DNA of 32,960 nucleotides from Oscillospiraceae bacterium (GTDB lineage: Bacteria > Bacillota > Clostridia > Oscillospirales > CAG-272), in assembly GCA_015065175.1 (NCBI GenBank), contig SVQV01000013.1, positions 1-32,960 on the forward strand. The letters are read 5' to 3'. Below, in pieces: positions 18,597 through 26,080 of the stretch. How positions within the stretch are numbered: position 1 is the first letter of the stretch; each line of letters starts with the position of its first letter. Under the pieces are notes generated by a model. The model searched no databases. It had not been told where the DNA came from and worked only from the letters and a program-made list of their open reading frames with translations. A program made the translations under genes and the position numbers.

Positions 18597-18875
18597 ATGT
18601 TAAAACTCAGTTTACAGTTTTTCGCTCATAAAAAAGGTGTTGGTTCCACCAAGAACGGCCGTGATAGCGAATCCAAGCGTCTCGGCGTAAAGAAGGCAGA
18701 CGGTCAGAATGTTTTGGCTGGTAATATCATCGTAAGACAGCGCGGAACTAAGATCGCTCCCGGAGCGAATGTAGGACATGGCTCTGATGATACCTTGTTT
18801 GCTTTGATAGACGGCAAGGTTAAGTTCGAGTATGCTACAAAAGATAAGAAGCGTGTAAGCGTATACGCTGACTAA
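18597..18875 (+). CDS. rpmA: 50S ribosomal protein L27 (with cleavable N-terminal extension)
   Basis: L27 reaches the peptidyl-transferase centre with its N-terminus. This 92-aa protein begins [20 protein letters not shown]. The first nine residues match the Firmicute extension, cleaved by Prp between the FF and AHKKG (FF|A), leaving the mature [18 protein letters not shown] start. The body (GGNI-type loop as [31 protein letters not shown]) is normal. A CGGAGGTG ribosome binding site precedes the ATG. A terminator follows 8 bases after the stop. Confidence 0.98.
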   Translation: MLKLSLQFFAHKKGVGSTKNGRDSESKRLGVKKADGQNVLAGNIIVRQRGTKIAPGANVGHGSDDTLFALIDGKVKFEYATKDKKRVSVYAD

Positions 18876-18883
18876 TCATGTAC

Positions 18884-18914
18884 AAAAAAGAGTAGATTTT
18901 CTGCTCTTTTTTGT
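18884..18914 (+). terminator. Rho-independent terminator after rpmA
   Basis: AAAAAAGAGTAGA pairs with TGCTCTTTTTT across a short TTTTC loop: GAGTAGA/TCTGCTC (one T-G pair) extended by A-T pairs. The 3' arm is itself a T-run followed by TTGTTA. It lies just after the rpmA stop and closes the ribosomal protein operon. Some read-through into galE, 27 bases on, remains possible. Confidence 0.85.
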
Positions 18915-18940
18915 TATCTATATCAAAAAAGGAGAATATT

Positions 18941-19957
18941 ATGTCAATATTAGTTACAGGCGGAACAGGCTTTATCGGTTCACATACCGTTATCCAGCTT
19001 TTGGAGAGCGGCAACGATGTTGTTATTGTAGACAATCTTTCTAACAGTAAAATTTGCGTTCTCGACAGAATTAAGCAGATATGCGGAAAAAGACCTGAAT
19101 TTCACAAGGTAGATCTTTTGGACTACGATGCGCTTGAGGCGGTTTTCAAGTCGCATCCTGAAATAGATTCGGTTATCCATTTTGCCGGTTTGAAGTCGGT
19201 CGGTGAATCTGTAACCTTGCCCTTGCTCTATTATCATAACAATCTGACAGGAACCTTTAATCTTTGCAACTTGATGATTAAGTATAACGTCAACAGAATA
19301 GTATTCAGCTCATCAGCTACTGTTTACGGTATTCCCGAGTCGGTTCCGATAAGCGAGGATTTTCCCCTTTCCACAACTAATCCTTACGGTGAAACCAAGC
19401 TTATGATAGAGAGAATTCTCAAGGACTTGACAGTCCCCAATCCTAAGCTCAGCGTTTCTATACTCAGATATTTCAATCCTATAGGCGCGCATGAGAGCGG
19501 GCTTATCGGTGAAGATCCCAAGGGAATTCCGAACAATCTCCTTCCTTATATTTCAAAGGTCGCATTCGGTAAGCTGGATTGCCTCAAGGTTTTCGGAAAC
19601 GATTATCCTACCGTTGACGGAACAGGCGTTCGTGATTTTATTCACGTAGTCGATCTGGCGAATGCTCACTTGAAAGCGCTTGAAAGAACGAAAGCCGTTA
19701 CAGGTATAGAATATTTCAATATAGGAACAGGAAACGGCTATTCCGTTCTTCAGACTGTCAAGGCGTTCGAGAAGGCTTCGGGCTGCACGGTTAAGTATGA
19801 ATTCGCACCCAGAAGACCCGGCGACGTTGCCGAATGTTATGCCGATCCCACCAAGGCATATGAGGTCCTCGGTTGGAAAGCACAGTATGGCATAGAAAAG
19901 ATGTGCGAGGACGCCGCAAGATGGCAGAAAAACAACCCCGACGGTTATCCCGACTGA
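18941..19957 (+). CDS. galE: UDP-glucose 4-epimerase
   Basis: Interconverts UDP-glucose and UDP-galactose with tightly bound NAD (Leloir pathway and cell-surface sugar supply). The ATG at 18941 is chosen because AAAAAAGGAG lies 6 bases upstream and the protein then starts MSILVTGGTGFIGSHTV; the track start adds an 10-residue leader from the terminator region. The 338-aa length is typical. Visible are the GGTGFIG NAD-binding motif, FAGLKSVGES, SSSATVYG, the YGETK catalytic Tyr/Lys pair, ILRYFNPIGAHESG, and GTGNGYSVLQ. It has no sugar-pathway neighbours here, and no clear promoter is visible in the short gap after the rpmA terminator. Confidence 0.97.
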   Translation: MSILVTGGTGFIGSHTVIQLLESGNDVVIVDNLSNSKICVLDRIKQICGKRPEFHKVDLLDYDALEAVFKSHPEIDSVIHFAGLKSVGESVTLPLLYYHNNLTGTFNLCNLMIKYNVNRIVFSSSATVYGIPESVPISEDFPLSTTNPYGETKLMIERILKDLTVPNPKLSVSILRYFNPIGAHESGLIGEDPKGIPNNLLPYISKVAFGKLDCLKVFGNDYPTVDGTGVRDFIHVVDLANAHLKALERTKAVTGIEYFNIGTGNGYSVLQTVKAFEKASGCTVKYEFAPRRPGDVAECYADPTKAYEVLGWKAQYGIEKMCEDAARWQKNNPDGYPD

Positions 19958-19972
19958 TAGATTATATAAAAG

Positions 19973-20004
19973 AAAAAACTTCCGTTTTGTTACGGAAGTT
20001 TTTT
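19973..20004. terminator. Bidirectional terminator between galE and the Nudix gene
   Basis: AAAAAACTTCCGT (19973-19985) and ACGGAAGTTTTTT (19992-20004) form a perfect 13-bp stem with a TTTGTT loop. The A and T tracts make it functional in both directions, so it serves galE (stop 15 bases before) and the converging Nudix gene (stop 2 bases after). Confidence 0.93.
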
Positions 20005-20005
20005 C

Positions 20006-20476
20006 TTATAGCTCCATTTTTTTGCCATTCAGAACGGCTTCTGCCAAATGCTCACCCTCATATCTTAATTTAAGTGAGAAAAACGGACGGTTTTCGTTCA
20101 GAAGCTCAAAAAATATCTTATCTCCCTCCCATATGGGAAGAGAAGAAACCTTGCTTTTCTCTATCCAGACAGGCTCTCCTTCGTCACATGGGGAAAGCTC
20201 GCCCGAAAACTCATTTGCGGTGAATAAGTGCATATATTCTGTCGGATATCTGTCCGAAACAAATGTGACTATTCCTCTGTAGGAATAAGACAACAGCGTT
20301 ATCCCGACTTCTTCCTTCACTTCACGGAGCAGGCAGTCCTCAGGAGATTCTCCGCCTTCGAATTTTCCTCCGATTCCAACCCACTTATCCTTGTTCACGT
20401 CATTGATCTTTTTTGTTCTGTGAAGCATAAGATATGAGCCGTCTTTTTCAATGTAACATAAAGTAGTGTTTAACAT
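20006..20476 (-). CDS. Nudix hydrolase (8-oxo-dGTP diphosphatase-like)
   Basis: A Nudix-family pyrophosphohydrolase acting on a nucleoside diphosphate derivative. The Nudix box is complete: GGKFEGGESPEDCLL then REVKEEVGI, giving the Gx5Ex7REUxEExGU pattern. The chosen start (MLNTTLCYIEKDGSYLMLHR) matches how MutT-like members of this group begin; the track's TTG at 20518 would lie inside queT and add 14 unrelated residues. The C-terminal part (IWEGDKIFF, PFFSLKLRYEG) resembles Firmicute proteins annotated as 8-oxo-dGTP diphosphatase. It starts 7 bases after the queT stop and so belongs to the preQ1-controlled operon. The true substrate is not determined. Confidence 0.9.
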   Translation of the reverse strand: MLNTTLCYIEKDGSYLMLHRTKKINDVNKDKWVGIGGKFEGGESPEDCLLREVKEEVGITLLSYSYRGIVTFVSDRYPTEYMHLFTANEFSGELSPCDEGEPVWIEKSKVSSLPIWEGDKIFFELLNENRPFFSLKLRYEGEHLAEAVLNGKKMEL

Positions 20477-20483
20477 ATAATAA

Positions 20484-20975
20484 TCATTTCTTAAAGATAT
20501 AATTTTTATGTTTTTCAAGTACGAAAAACAAAATCATTCCCAATATTCCGCCCGACACTGTTTCTCCCAAAAATACAGATATCAAATGTATATAGTATGC
20601 TTCTTTTAGTCCGTATACATATATGAGTATAAAAGGAATGATGACCGAGTTGGAAATAATGTTCGGTATAGGTGCGAGCCATTTGCTCCTGTTTTTTAAT
20701 ATCGAAGCGGCTATAGCGCCGATAAGAGTAGCGACACTTCCGAAAACTATGTCCCAGACGGCGCATCCTGTAAGCAGGTTTGAAAGTATGCAGCCGACAA
20801 ATAACCCGGGAATAGCCGCAGGGGTAAAATAGGGAAGAACAGTAAGAGCTTCCGAAAGCCTTACTTGAATTGCGCCGCTTGCCAACCCGAACATATGTGA
20901 AACATAAGTCAGTACGACATATAAAGCGGCAATCATTGCGCCTGTCGTCAAGCTTCTGATTTTTTTTGAGTGCAT
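20484..20975 (-). CDS. queT: Queuosine-precursor ECF transporter S component QueT
   Basis: Membrane substrate-binding subunit of an energy-coupling-factor transporter expected to import a queuosine precursor (preQ1 or preQ0), using shared EcfA/A'/T subunits encoded elsewhere. The 163-aa protein is almost entirely hydrophobic with about 5-6 membrane segments. It carries the QueT-family stretches GAIQVRLSEALTVLPYFTP and AAIPGLFVGCILSNLLTG, and WDIVFGSVATLIGAIAA. A preQ1-I riboswitch lies directly upstream, which independently supports the substrate. AAAGGAG lies 8 bases before the ATG and is part of the riboswitch. The Nudix gene follows in the same operon. Confidence 0.93.
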   Translation of the reverse strand: MHSKKIRSLTTGAMIAALYVVLTYVSHMFGLASGAIQVRLSEALTVLPYFTPAAIPGLFVGCILSNLLTGCAVWDIVFGSVATLIGAIAASILKNRSKWLAPIPNIISNSVIIPFILIYVYGLKEAYYIHLISVFLGETVSGGILGMILFFVLEKHKNYIFKK

Positions 20976-20980
20976 AAAAA

Positions 20981-21027
20981 GTCTCCTTTAGTTTTGTTTT
21001 AGGTGAGGAAGGTCTCGAACTCACCGC
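20981..21027 (-). promoter_or_regulatory. preQ1-I riboswitch controlling queT
   Basis: On the minus strand, GGTGAG (21025-21020) and CTCACC (21007-21002) form a 6-bp P1 stem around the loop TTCGAGACCTTC. An A-rich tail follows, TAAAACAAAACTAAAGGAG. This is the compact class I preQ1 layout: stem, C-containing loop, A-rich tail that docks in the minor groove, and a loop-tail pseudoknot. Here loop CCTT can pair with AAGG of the tail, which is also the queT ribosome binding site, so ligand binding would block translation. No separate terminator is seen. A possible -10-like TATAAA lies about 10 bases upstream, without a good -35. Confidence 0.87.
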
Positions 21028-21050
21028 ATAATTTATATCAACAGGATCTT

Positions 21051-21947
21051 TTATTTCAGTATAGCCCCGAAATTAATGAGATCAAGCAATATACCAAATA
21101 TAACTCCTATCGAGTACATCAGTCCCGCAATTATCAGATTTTCCTTTAAGTGCTTGTTGGTACGGAACAATACCAATAATCCTACGCCCGCTCCGACAAG
21201 AAGCCCCGACATCATAGCACCTGCGGAAATTGCGCCCTTTATATAAAGCTCTGTAATAATTACAGAGGAAGCGCAGTTAGGTATCAGACCGATAATTCCC
21301 GCAATAAGCTGTCCCAAAACAGGCTTTCCGATAACAAGGGAAGCCAGCTTGTCCTCACCAACGAAATGAATAAATATATTCAGAACAATTGTAACTATTA
21401 AAATAAATATGAAAACATGGACTGTGTGATACAAAGAAGAACGGAAAATACCTTTTTCACATTGGCAGTGCTCGTGATTGCAGAATTCTTCGATCTCCTC
21501 GTCATTGTGAAGTGACGGTCTGAAGATAAGATCAATTATAAAGCCCGCTATTACAGCGATTATAAATTTTGTAAACAGAATTATCAGTATGCTTGCGACA
21601 GGGAACTTGTTTGAGATCATTACAGGCAGCATCTCATCCGAGGTGGACAGAAATACCGCAACAATGGTGCCCATAGTAATTATCTTTCCCGCATAAAAAG
21701 AGCTTGCGAGAGTGGAAAATCCGCACTGCGGAATAATTCCGACAGCCGACCCGATAAAAGGCCCTGCTTTTCCGGATCTTTGAATAGCGGTTGCCAATTT
21801 ACCGCTTGCTTTGTGTTCTATAAATTCCATAACCAGATATGAAATAAAAAGAAAAGGCAAAATGTGAATAGTGTCTTTAAATGAATGCAAAAGCAAGTGG
21901 GGAAGCTCCGCAAAAATTTCTTTAGCGGAATTTATAAAATCAGACAT
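21051..21947 (-). CDS. Putative metal/arsenite-type permease (ArsP_2 / DUF2899 family)
   Basis: A 298-aa integral membrane protein with about 8-10 membrane segments. It resembles the ArsP_2 (DUF2899) family, variously annotated as arsenic efflux protein or putative manganese transporter. Two inverted half-repeats are visible: VGIIPQCGFSTLASSFYAGK (around 70-88) and IGLIPNCASSVIITELYIKG (around 219-238), each with a Cys after Pro-Gln/Asn. Between the halves a hydrophilic loop holds the cluster CNHEHCQC (156-163), a probable metal site. It has its own TTGACA-17-TAATAT promoter. queT follows after 75 bases and may be partly co-transcribed. The transported ion is not established from sequence. 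Confidence 0.8.
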   Translation of the reverse strand: MSDFINSAKEIFAELPHLLLHSFKDTIHILPFLFISYLVMEFIEHKASGKLATAIQRSGKAGPFIGSAVGIIPQCGFSTLASSFYAGKIITMGTIVAVFLSTSDEMLPVMISNKFPVASILIILFTKFIIAVIAGFIIDLIFRPSLHNDEEIEEFCNHEHCQCEKGIFRSSLYHTVHVFIFILIVTIVLNIFIHFVGEDKLASLVIGKPVLGQLIAGIIGLIPNCASSVIITELYIKGAISAGAMMSGLLVGAGVGLLVLFRTNKHLKENLIIAGLMYSIGVIFGILLDLINFGAILK

Positions 21948-21985
21948 AGAATATTCCTTTGGTTTTATTTGAGTGTAACAGTAAT

Positions 21986-22014
21986 ATATTAATACTTTTT
22001 TGCTTGTTTGTCAA
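21986..22014 (-). promoter_or_regulatory. Promoter of the ArsP_2-type permease gene
   Basis: On the minus strand TTGACA (22014-22009) and TAATAT (21991-21986) are 17 bases apart. The start codon is about 38 bases downstream of the -10 box. No yybP-ykoY (Mn2+) riboswitch-like structure is seen in the leader, which is too short for one. Confidence 0.75.
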
Positions 22015-22033
22015 GTTTTTAGTGTAAAATTCA

Positions 22034-22062
22034 TTGATATTTTAAAAAATTTGTGTTATTAT
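22034..22062 (+). promoter_or_regulatory. Promoter of cca
   Basis: TTGATA at 22034-22039 and TATTAT at 22057-22062 with a 17-base spacer, about 31 bases upstream of the cca start. It lies back to back with the permease promoter; the two -35 boxes are 20 bases apart. Confidence 0.65.
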
Positions 22063-22093
22063 TAGTATATAAAATAATAAGCGGTGATCAAAA

Positions 22094-23311
22094 ATGAAAA
22101 TCAATAACAATTCGGATTTTAAAATAGAATTGCCAAAATATATAAAATCTCTGATAGACTTGTTGAATTCAAAGGGCTATGAGGCATATGCTGTAGGCGG
22201 ATGTGTCCGTGACTGTGTCATGGGCAGACTTCCTAACGATTTCGATATGACCACAAACGCAACGCCCGATGAGATGCTGACGGTATTTTGCGAGTACAAG
22301 GTGATAGAAACAGGCTTGAAGCACGGCACTCTCACGGTAATTTCGGAAAACATTCCCGTCGAGATAACCACCTACAGAGTGGACGGAGAATATCATGATA
22401 GCAGACATCCCGACAAGGTTTATTTTACACGTAATTTGAAGGATGACGTGTCAAGACGTGATTTTACCGTAAACGCTATGGCTTATAACGATAAAACGGG
22501 TATAGTCGATTTTTACGGCGGCATAGACGATATAAAGAAAAAGCTCATAATGGCAGTAGGAGACGCAGACAAAAGATTTAAAGAGGACGCTTTGAGAATA
22601 ATCCGCGCGCTCCGCTTTGCTTCTGTCCTCGGCTTTGATATCGAAGAAAAAACAGCATTTGCCGCAAGTGAAAACGCAGAATTACTAAAAAACATTTCGG
22701 CAGAAAGAATAAACGTAGAGCTGAAGAAGCTTTTGCTGGGAAAGAACGCAATAAAAATTCTCAAGGAACATTCCGATATCCTCGCTTTTGTTTCACCAGA
22801 AATGTTTTCTTCCTGTACAGAAAAGCTAAAAAAGCTTTCAACTGCGCCCGATGACGTAAACGTCTTTTTCGCGTTTTTGTTGACAGATTCGACAGAGAAA
22901 GAGGCAAACGAAGCTTTGTCCCGTCTTAAATTTTCAAATGCGGAACGAAAAGAAATAACGGAATTATTGAGTCTTCAGAAAAAGGATATCCCGAAAAATA
23001 AAATTGAAATGAAGTTCTTTATTTCCGAAACGTATATAGAGCTTATCCCCAAATATTTTATGCTTTTGTCTGCGCTCGGCAAGGGGACTTCTTCTGCCGA
23101 AAAATATTATGCTGAAATTCGAGATAATAAAGAGTGCGTCTATATCTCAGATCTCAAAGTGAACGGAAATGACCTTTCAAAAACAGGAATTTCAAAAGGC
23201 GAAAAAATAGGTCAGGCACTAAAATTTCTTCTTCGTGCGGTAATCAGCGGAGAAGTAGAGAACAAAAAAGAGGAACTTTTGGAATTTGCGAAAAATAATT
23301 TTCTTGAATAA
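22094..23311 (+). CDS. cca: CCA tRNA nucleotidyltransferase (class II)
   Basis: Adds or repairs the 3' CCA end of tRNAs. The 405-aa protein has the class II head: AVGGCVRDCVMGRLPNDFDM (G-loop plus the metal-binding DFD pair), then KHGTLTVI, the basic motif SRRDFTVNAMAYND, and KEDALRIIRALRFASVLGF with the flexible-loop/nucleotide-template region (EDALR). The C-terminal ~200 residues are helical and weakly conserved, as usual in this family. The ATG has only a modest ribosome binding site (GCGGTGA). No HD domain was recognised. The gene is monocistronic, with its own promoter and terminator. Confidence 0.95.
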   Translation: MKINNNSDFKIELPKYIKSLIDLLNSKGYEAYAVGGCVRDCVMGRLPNDFDMTTNATPDEMLTVFCEYKVIETGLKHGTLTVISENIPVEITTYRVDGEYHDSRHPDKVYFTRNLKDDVSRRDFTVNAMAYNDKTGIVDFYGGIDDIKKKLIMAVGDADKRFKEDALRIIRALRFASVLGFDIEEKTAFAASENAELLKNISAERINVELKKLLLGKNAIKILKEHSDILAFVSPEMFSSCTEKLKKLSTAPDDVNVFFAFLLTDSTEKEANEALSRLKFSNAERKEITELLSLQKKDIPKNKIEMKFFISETYIELIPKYFMLLSALGKGTSSAEKYYAEIRDNKECVYISDLKVNGNDLSKTGISKGEKIGQALKFLLRAVISGEVENKKEELLEFAKNNFLE

Positions 23312-23333
23312 AATTTAGAATATATTTATTATT

Positions 23334-23378
23334 AAAAGCGGTTGAACGGTACCTTTCGGTAAAGCCCAACCGCTTTTT
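23334..23378. terminator. Bidirectional terminator between cca and the dgoK-dgoA fusion
   Basis: AAAAGCGGTTG (23334-23344) and CAACCGCTTTT (23367-23377) form an exact 11-bp stem; the loop contains a small nested ACC/GGT hairpin. A and T tracts on either side allow use from both strands. It ends cca (stop 22 bases before) and the converging sugar gene (stop 26 bases after). Confidence 0.9.
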
Positions 23379-23403
23379 GCTTGCTTAAATTGTATCAGTT
23401 GTT

Positions 23404-24987
23404 TTATTCGCTCTTTACAGCTTCGGAGTACTTGCGGGCAAGCTCGCGGAGCGCATCAAAATTTTTCTCTTTTATCAGTTTATTGTTGTAAAGATTGGAG
23501 CCGACTCCTATGCCGCAGAAGCCCATGTTTAAAAAGTCTTTCGCGTTATCCGCATTGACTCCGCCTACAGCAAGCAGCTTTGCATCAGAAAGCGGTGCGC
23601 AAATTGCTTTTACATAATCTGCACTTACCTGATTGGCGGGGAAGAGCTTAACGAAATCAGCACCGCTGTTCATAGCTGCGGCGATCTCCGTGGCGGTATA
23701 AGCCGCAGGGATCGACACCAATCCTAATTTGCGTGTAAGTGAAATAATCTCTGTGTCGCAGTTTGGTGAGATTATGTAAGACGCTCCCGCTTCAAAAGCG
23801 GCTATAAGCTCTTCCTTTCTCGTTACAGTGCCCACGCCGATATACATTTTGTCGCCGAGGGCTTCTACAAGCATTCTGACGATATCGGCAGTTTCCTGAG
23901 GTGTTTTTTTACCTGAACGGTCAAAGGTTATCTCAGCTAAGCGAATTCCGCCTTCGTATATCGCCTTCATTGCTTCTACGCAGCTTTCCTTTTCAGCACC
24001 TCGGACGATTGCTATGATCTTTTCCTTTTCCACAGCTTCGATTATAGCCTTTCTTTTTGTGCAGGCGTTATAGATGCGCTTTATCAGCATCGAGCCGTTA
24101 ACCATAGCGTCGGATGCTTCTTCATCGCTAAGGAATACCGCATTTTCTTCTCCTAATAACAAGGAGTAAATATATCGGAGAGTTCTTCTTCCGCCGACAT
24201 ATATTTTCTTGCCCTGAGCAATACGCTTTATTAAATCAACATCCTCTCCTATTACGGCACCGTATAAAAATGAGGATAATTCATCTATACCTATTTTATT
24301 TTTAGCCATCACTCTTATGTGGAACAGAGCAGCGTTCAAGCCGTTTTCCTTTGCATATGACGCCCCCTTCAGCACTTCTGAATCCGCAATTTCAAATTTG
24401 TGAGAAACCTGTCCTGCGAGGATAGTGTTTGTAACAATACTGTCAAGAAGCTCTCCGCTGAAGGTGGTGTGGAAGTCGAGGATTTCTCCTTCGTCGCTGA
24501 TGCTCATTATTTTATTGTGTGTACCGGGCAATACAAGAACACAGGCTTCCGACATAGATAAAGATGATACAAGACCGATAGCCTCTGTTTCTTCGCCTCT
24601 CATTACGTCTACGGCTTCATTTTCCTTCATTTTCTTGACACCGGGAATAAACAAAAACGGAATATTGATGCCGTCTATCTTCTCAAATCGAGCGTTTTCT
24701 GCCAAAGCAAGCAGGTCTGTCGGTAAAGCGATGTGCGGTAATTCAAAAAGACCGAACTCGCTTCCCGCCATTCCCACGGCGACTATTTTTTCTATATCAC
24801 TCTCGCCTATTCCGCATTTGCTGATAAGAGAGTCAATAAGAGCCTTTGCGCTGTCACAAAGAGCGCCGTGCCCGTTCTTTTTTCCAAAACTTGCGCCAAA
24901 GCTTCCCTTGACACGCTCTACGACTTTTCCATCACGGCACAAAAACAATTCTGTGTTGGTTGTACCCATATCCATAACTATGTACAT
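23404..24987 (-). CDS. Fused 2-keto-3-deoxygalactonokinase / KDPG-KDPGal aldolase
   Basis: One 527-aa protein carries two consecutive pathway enzymes. Residues 1 to ~307 resemble DgoK (2-dehydro-3-deoxygalactonokinase): an ASKHA phosphate loop MDMGTTNTELFL, GMAGSEFG, and PGTHNKIM...FHTTFSGELLD. Residues ~321-527 are a KDPG-type class I aldolase: IVRG (R329), LAEITFD (E352), GVGTV, ISPNCD, and the Schiff-base lysine in DFVKLFPAN (K447), then GGVNADN. The product would phosphorylate 2-keto-3-deoxygalactonate and split it to pyruvate and glyceraldehyde-3-phosphate. ATG 24987 is chosen because AAAGGAG lies 9 bases upstream; the track start at 25011 has no such site. It has its own promoter and no dgoD or transporter neighbour. 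Confidence 0.9.
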   Translation of the reverse strand: MYIVMDMGTTNTELFLCRDGKVVERVKGSFGASFGKKNGHGALCDSAKALIDSLISKCGIGESDIEKIVAVGMAGSEFGLFELPHIALPTDLLALAENARFEKIDGINIPFLFIPGVKKMKENEAVDVMRGEETEAIGLVSSLSMSEACVLVLPGTHNKIMSISDEGEILDFHTTFSGELLDSIVTNTILAGQVSHKFEIADSEVLKGASYAKENGLNAALFHIRVMAKNKIGIDELSSFLYGAVIGEDVDLIKRIAQGKKIYVGGRRTLRYIYSLLLGEENAVFLSDEEASDAMVNGSMLIKRIYNACTKRKAIIEAVEKEKIIAIVRGAEKESCVEAMKAIYEGGIRLAEITFDRSGKKTPQETADIVRMLVEALGDKMYIGVGTVTRKEELIAAFEAGASYIISPNCDTEIISLTRKLGLVSIPAAYTATEIAAAMNSGADFVKLFPANQVSADYVKAICAPLSDAKLLAVGGVNADNAKDFLNMGFCGIGVGSNLYNNKLIKEKNFDALRELARKYSEAVKSE

Positions 24988-25049
24988 ATCAATTTCTCCT
25001 TTTGAAGTCATTTTCGGAGGCAGTCCGACGAAAAAATATTAACACTAAA

Positions 25050-25078
25050 ATTATAACATTTTTTCGCCAATTCGTCAA
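25050..25078 (-). promoter_or_regulatory. Promoter of the dgoK-dgoA fusion gene
   Basis: On the minus strand TTGACG (25078-25073) and TATAAT (25055-25050) are 17 bases apart, with the start codon about 60 bases further on. The leader contains an imperfect CGGA/TCCG dyad (CGGAGGCAGTCCG) that could be an operator, but it is short. Confidence 0.82.
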
Positions 25079-25101
25079 GGGGGAGCGGCGTTTATATTAA
25101 T

Positions 25102-26067
25102 TTATGTATTTATGTCCCGAATATAATTTGATATAATTCCTGTAAAAACGCCTGATATAAGTATAATAAAAATATCGACAGGTGCGAGTGCGATGAAGGG
25201 AAGTCCTTCGAAAAACGATCCTTGCCCAAATCTGTAAAGATTTCCGTTCAGGAGTATCATTTCACCTATGTACATAACGAGAGTAATGATTGAAGCAGTT
25301 ACAGAAGGAAGAAGTACGGAAAGTGATTTTTTCTTCTGTAATGTGAATGATGTGACGTAAACTCCTACGGTCATTCCGAAAAGAACAAAAAATACGCTCA
25401 TAAGAATGGCTGACAAAGGCGAAACGTTTATATCCCCGTTTCTGTAAAAAGCAGTAAAGCAAGCCCAAATGCACATTAAAAGAAAAACAACACTTGCGAC
25501 TGACTGTATTGTAAGCGCTTTGCATCGGCTTTTGTCGCCCGTTTTTATCATTTCGGCGAAGCCGTAAAAGCAATTCAGAATTGATATTATCAGAACCAAT
25601 GATATTATGTAAAAGTGAAGCTTAAAAGCAGGGCTGTATTCCCCCATAAGAATATCAACCTCTGTCAGCTTTCCCGACTCAAACACCTCAGGCGTTACGG
25701 CGCACAAGGACAATTGCCAATCCTTTAACTGAGCAAAGCTTCCCGTTACCGTTCTTGTAACCGTGACAGTGTGTTCAAATATCAATTCCGATGTGAAAAA
25801 TATTGCAGTTGAAATTCCCGTGCCGCCAAGCAGAGAATATTTCTTGAAAACTCTGATGAAAACAGGCATAAGCGCAATTCCGACAATCAGAGATAGCGCT
25901 ATTGGAGTATACGGAATGATATATTTAGGATAATCCTCCGCCTTGACAGTGCCAAATCGTATCATATCTGATATGACCGATATACCCATGTAAAGAGGAT
26001 AAAAAGACGCGATAAGAATGCCTATACAGGAAAAAAGGCAGTAGGTATTAAAGGTTTTGTTTTTCAT
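25102..26067 (-). CDS. Unknown 8-TM membrane protein, third gene of the blaI-blaR1 operon
   Basis: Not recognised as a named family. The start at 26067 (MKNKTFNTYCLF) has AAAGGAG 8 bases upstream; the track start at 26091 overlaps blaR1. The 321-aa protein has about eight hydrophobic segments: roughly CIGILIASFYPLYMG, IALSLIVGIALMPVFI, ISTAIFFTSELIF, FYIISLVLIISIL, SVASVVFLLMCIW, ILMSVFFVLFGMTVG, ITLVMYIGEMIL and PVDIFIILISGVFTG. A ~60-residue polar loop between segments 3 and 4 would face outside if the N-terminus is inside. It lies 13 bases after blaR1 in the same operon, so it is probably the regulated output or a partner of the protease. No catalytic motif is visible. Confidence 0.8.
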   Translation of the reverse strand: MKNKTFNTYCLFSCIGILIASFYPLYMGISVISDMIRFGTVKAEDYPKYIIPYTPIALSLIVGIALMPVFIRVFKKYSLLGGTGISTAIFFTSELIFEHTVTVTRTVTGSFAQLKDWQLSLCAVTPEVFESGKLTEVDILMGEYSPAFKLHFYIISLVLIISILNCFYGFAEMIKTGDKSRCKALTIQSVASVVFLLMCIWACFTAFYRNGDINVSPLSAILMSVFFVLFGMTVGVYVTSFTLQKKKSLSVLLPSVTASIITLVMYIGEMILLNGNLYRFGQGSFFEGLPFIALAPVDIFIILISGVFTGIISNYIRDINT

Positions 26068-26080
26068 TTTGTATCTCCTT

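Noticed and set aside
20477-20518. N-terminal extension of the Nudix protein from a TTG start
   Set aside because: It overlaps the 3' end of queT and adds residues not expected in the family; the ATG at 20476 fits the homologous N-terminus.
21948-21985. yybP-ykoY manganese riboswitch before the putative metal permease
   Set aside because: The leader downstream of the -10 box is about 38 bases, too short, with no paired structure.
24425-25042. 205-aa ORF on the plus strand
   Set aside because: Antisense to the kinase half of the fusion gene and running through its promoter; no family features.
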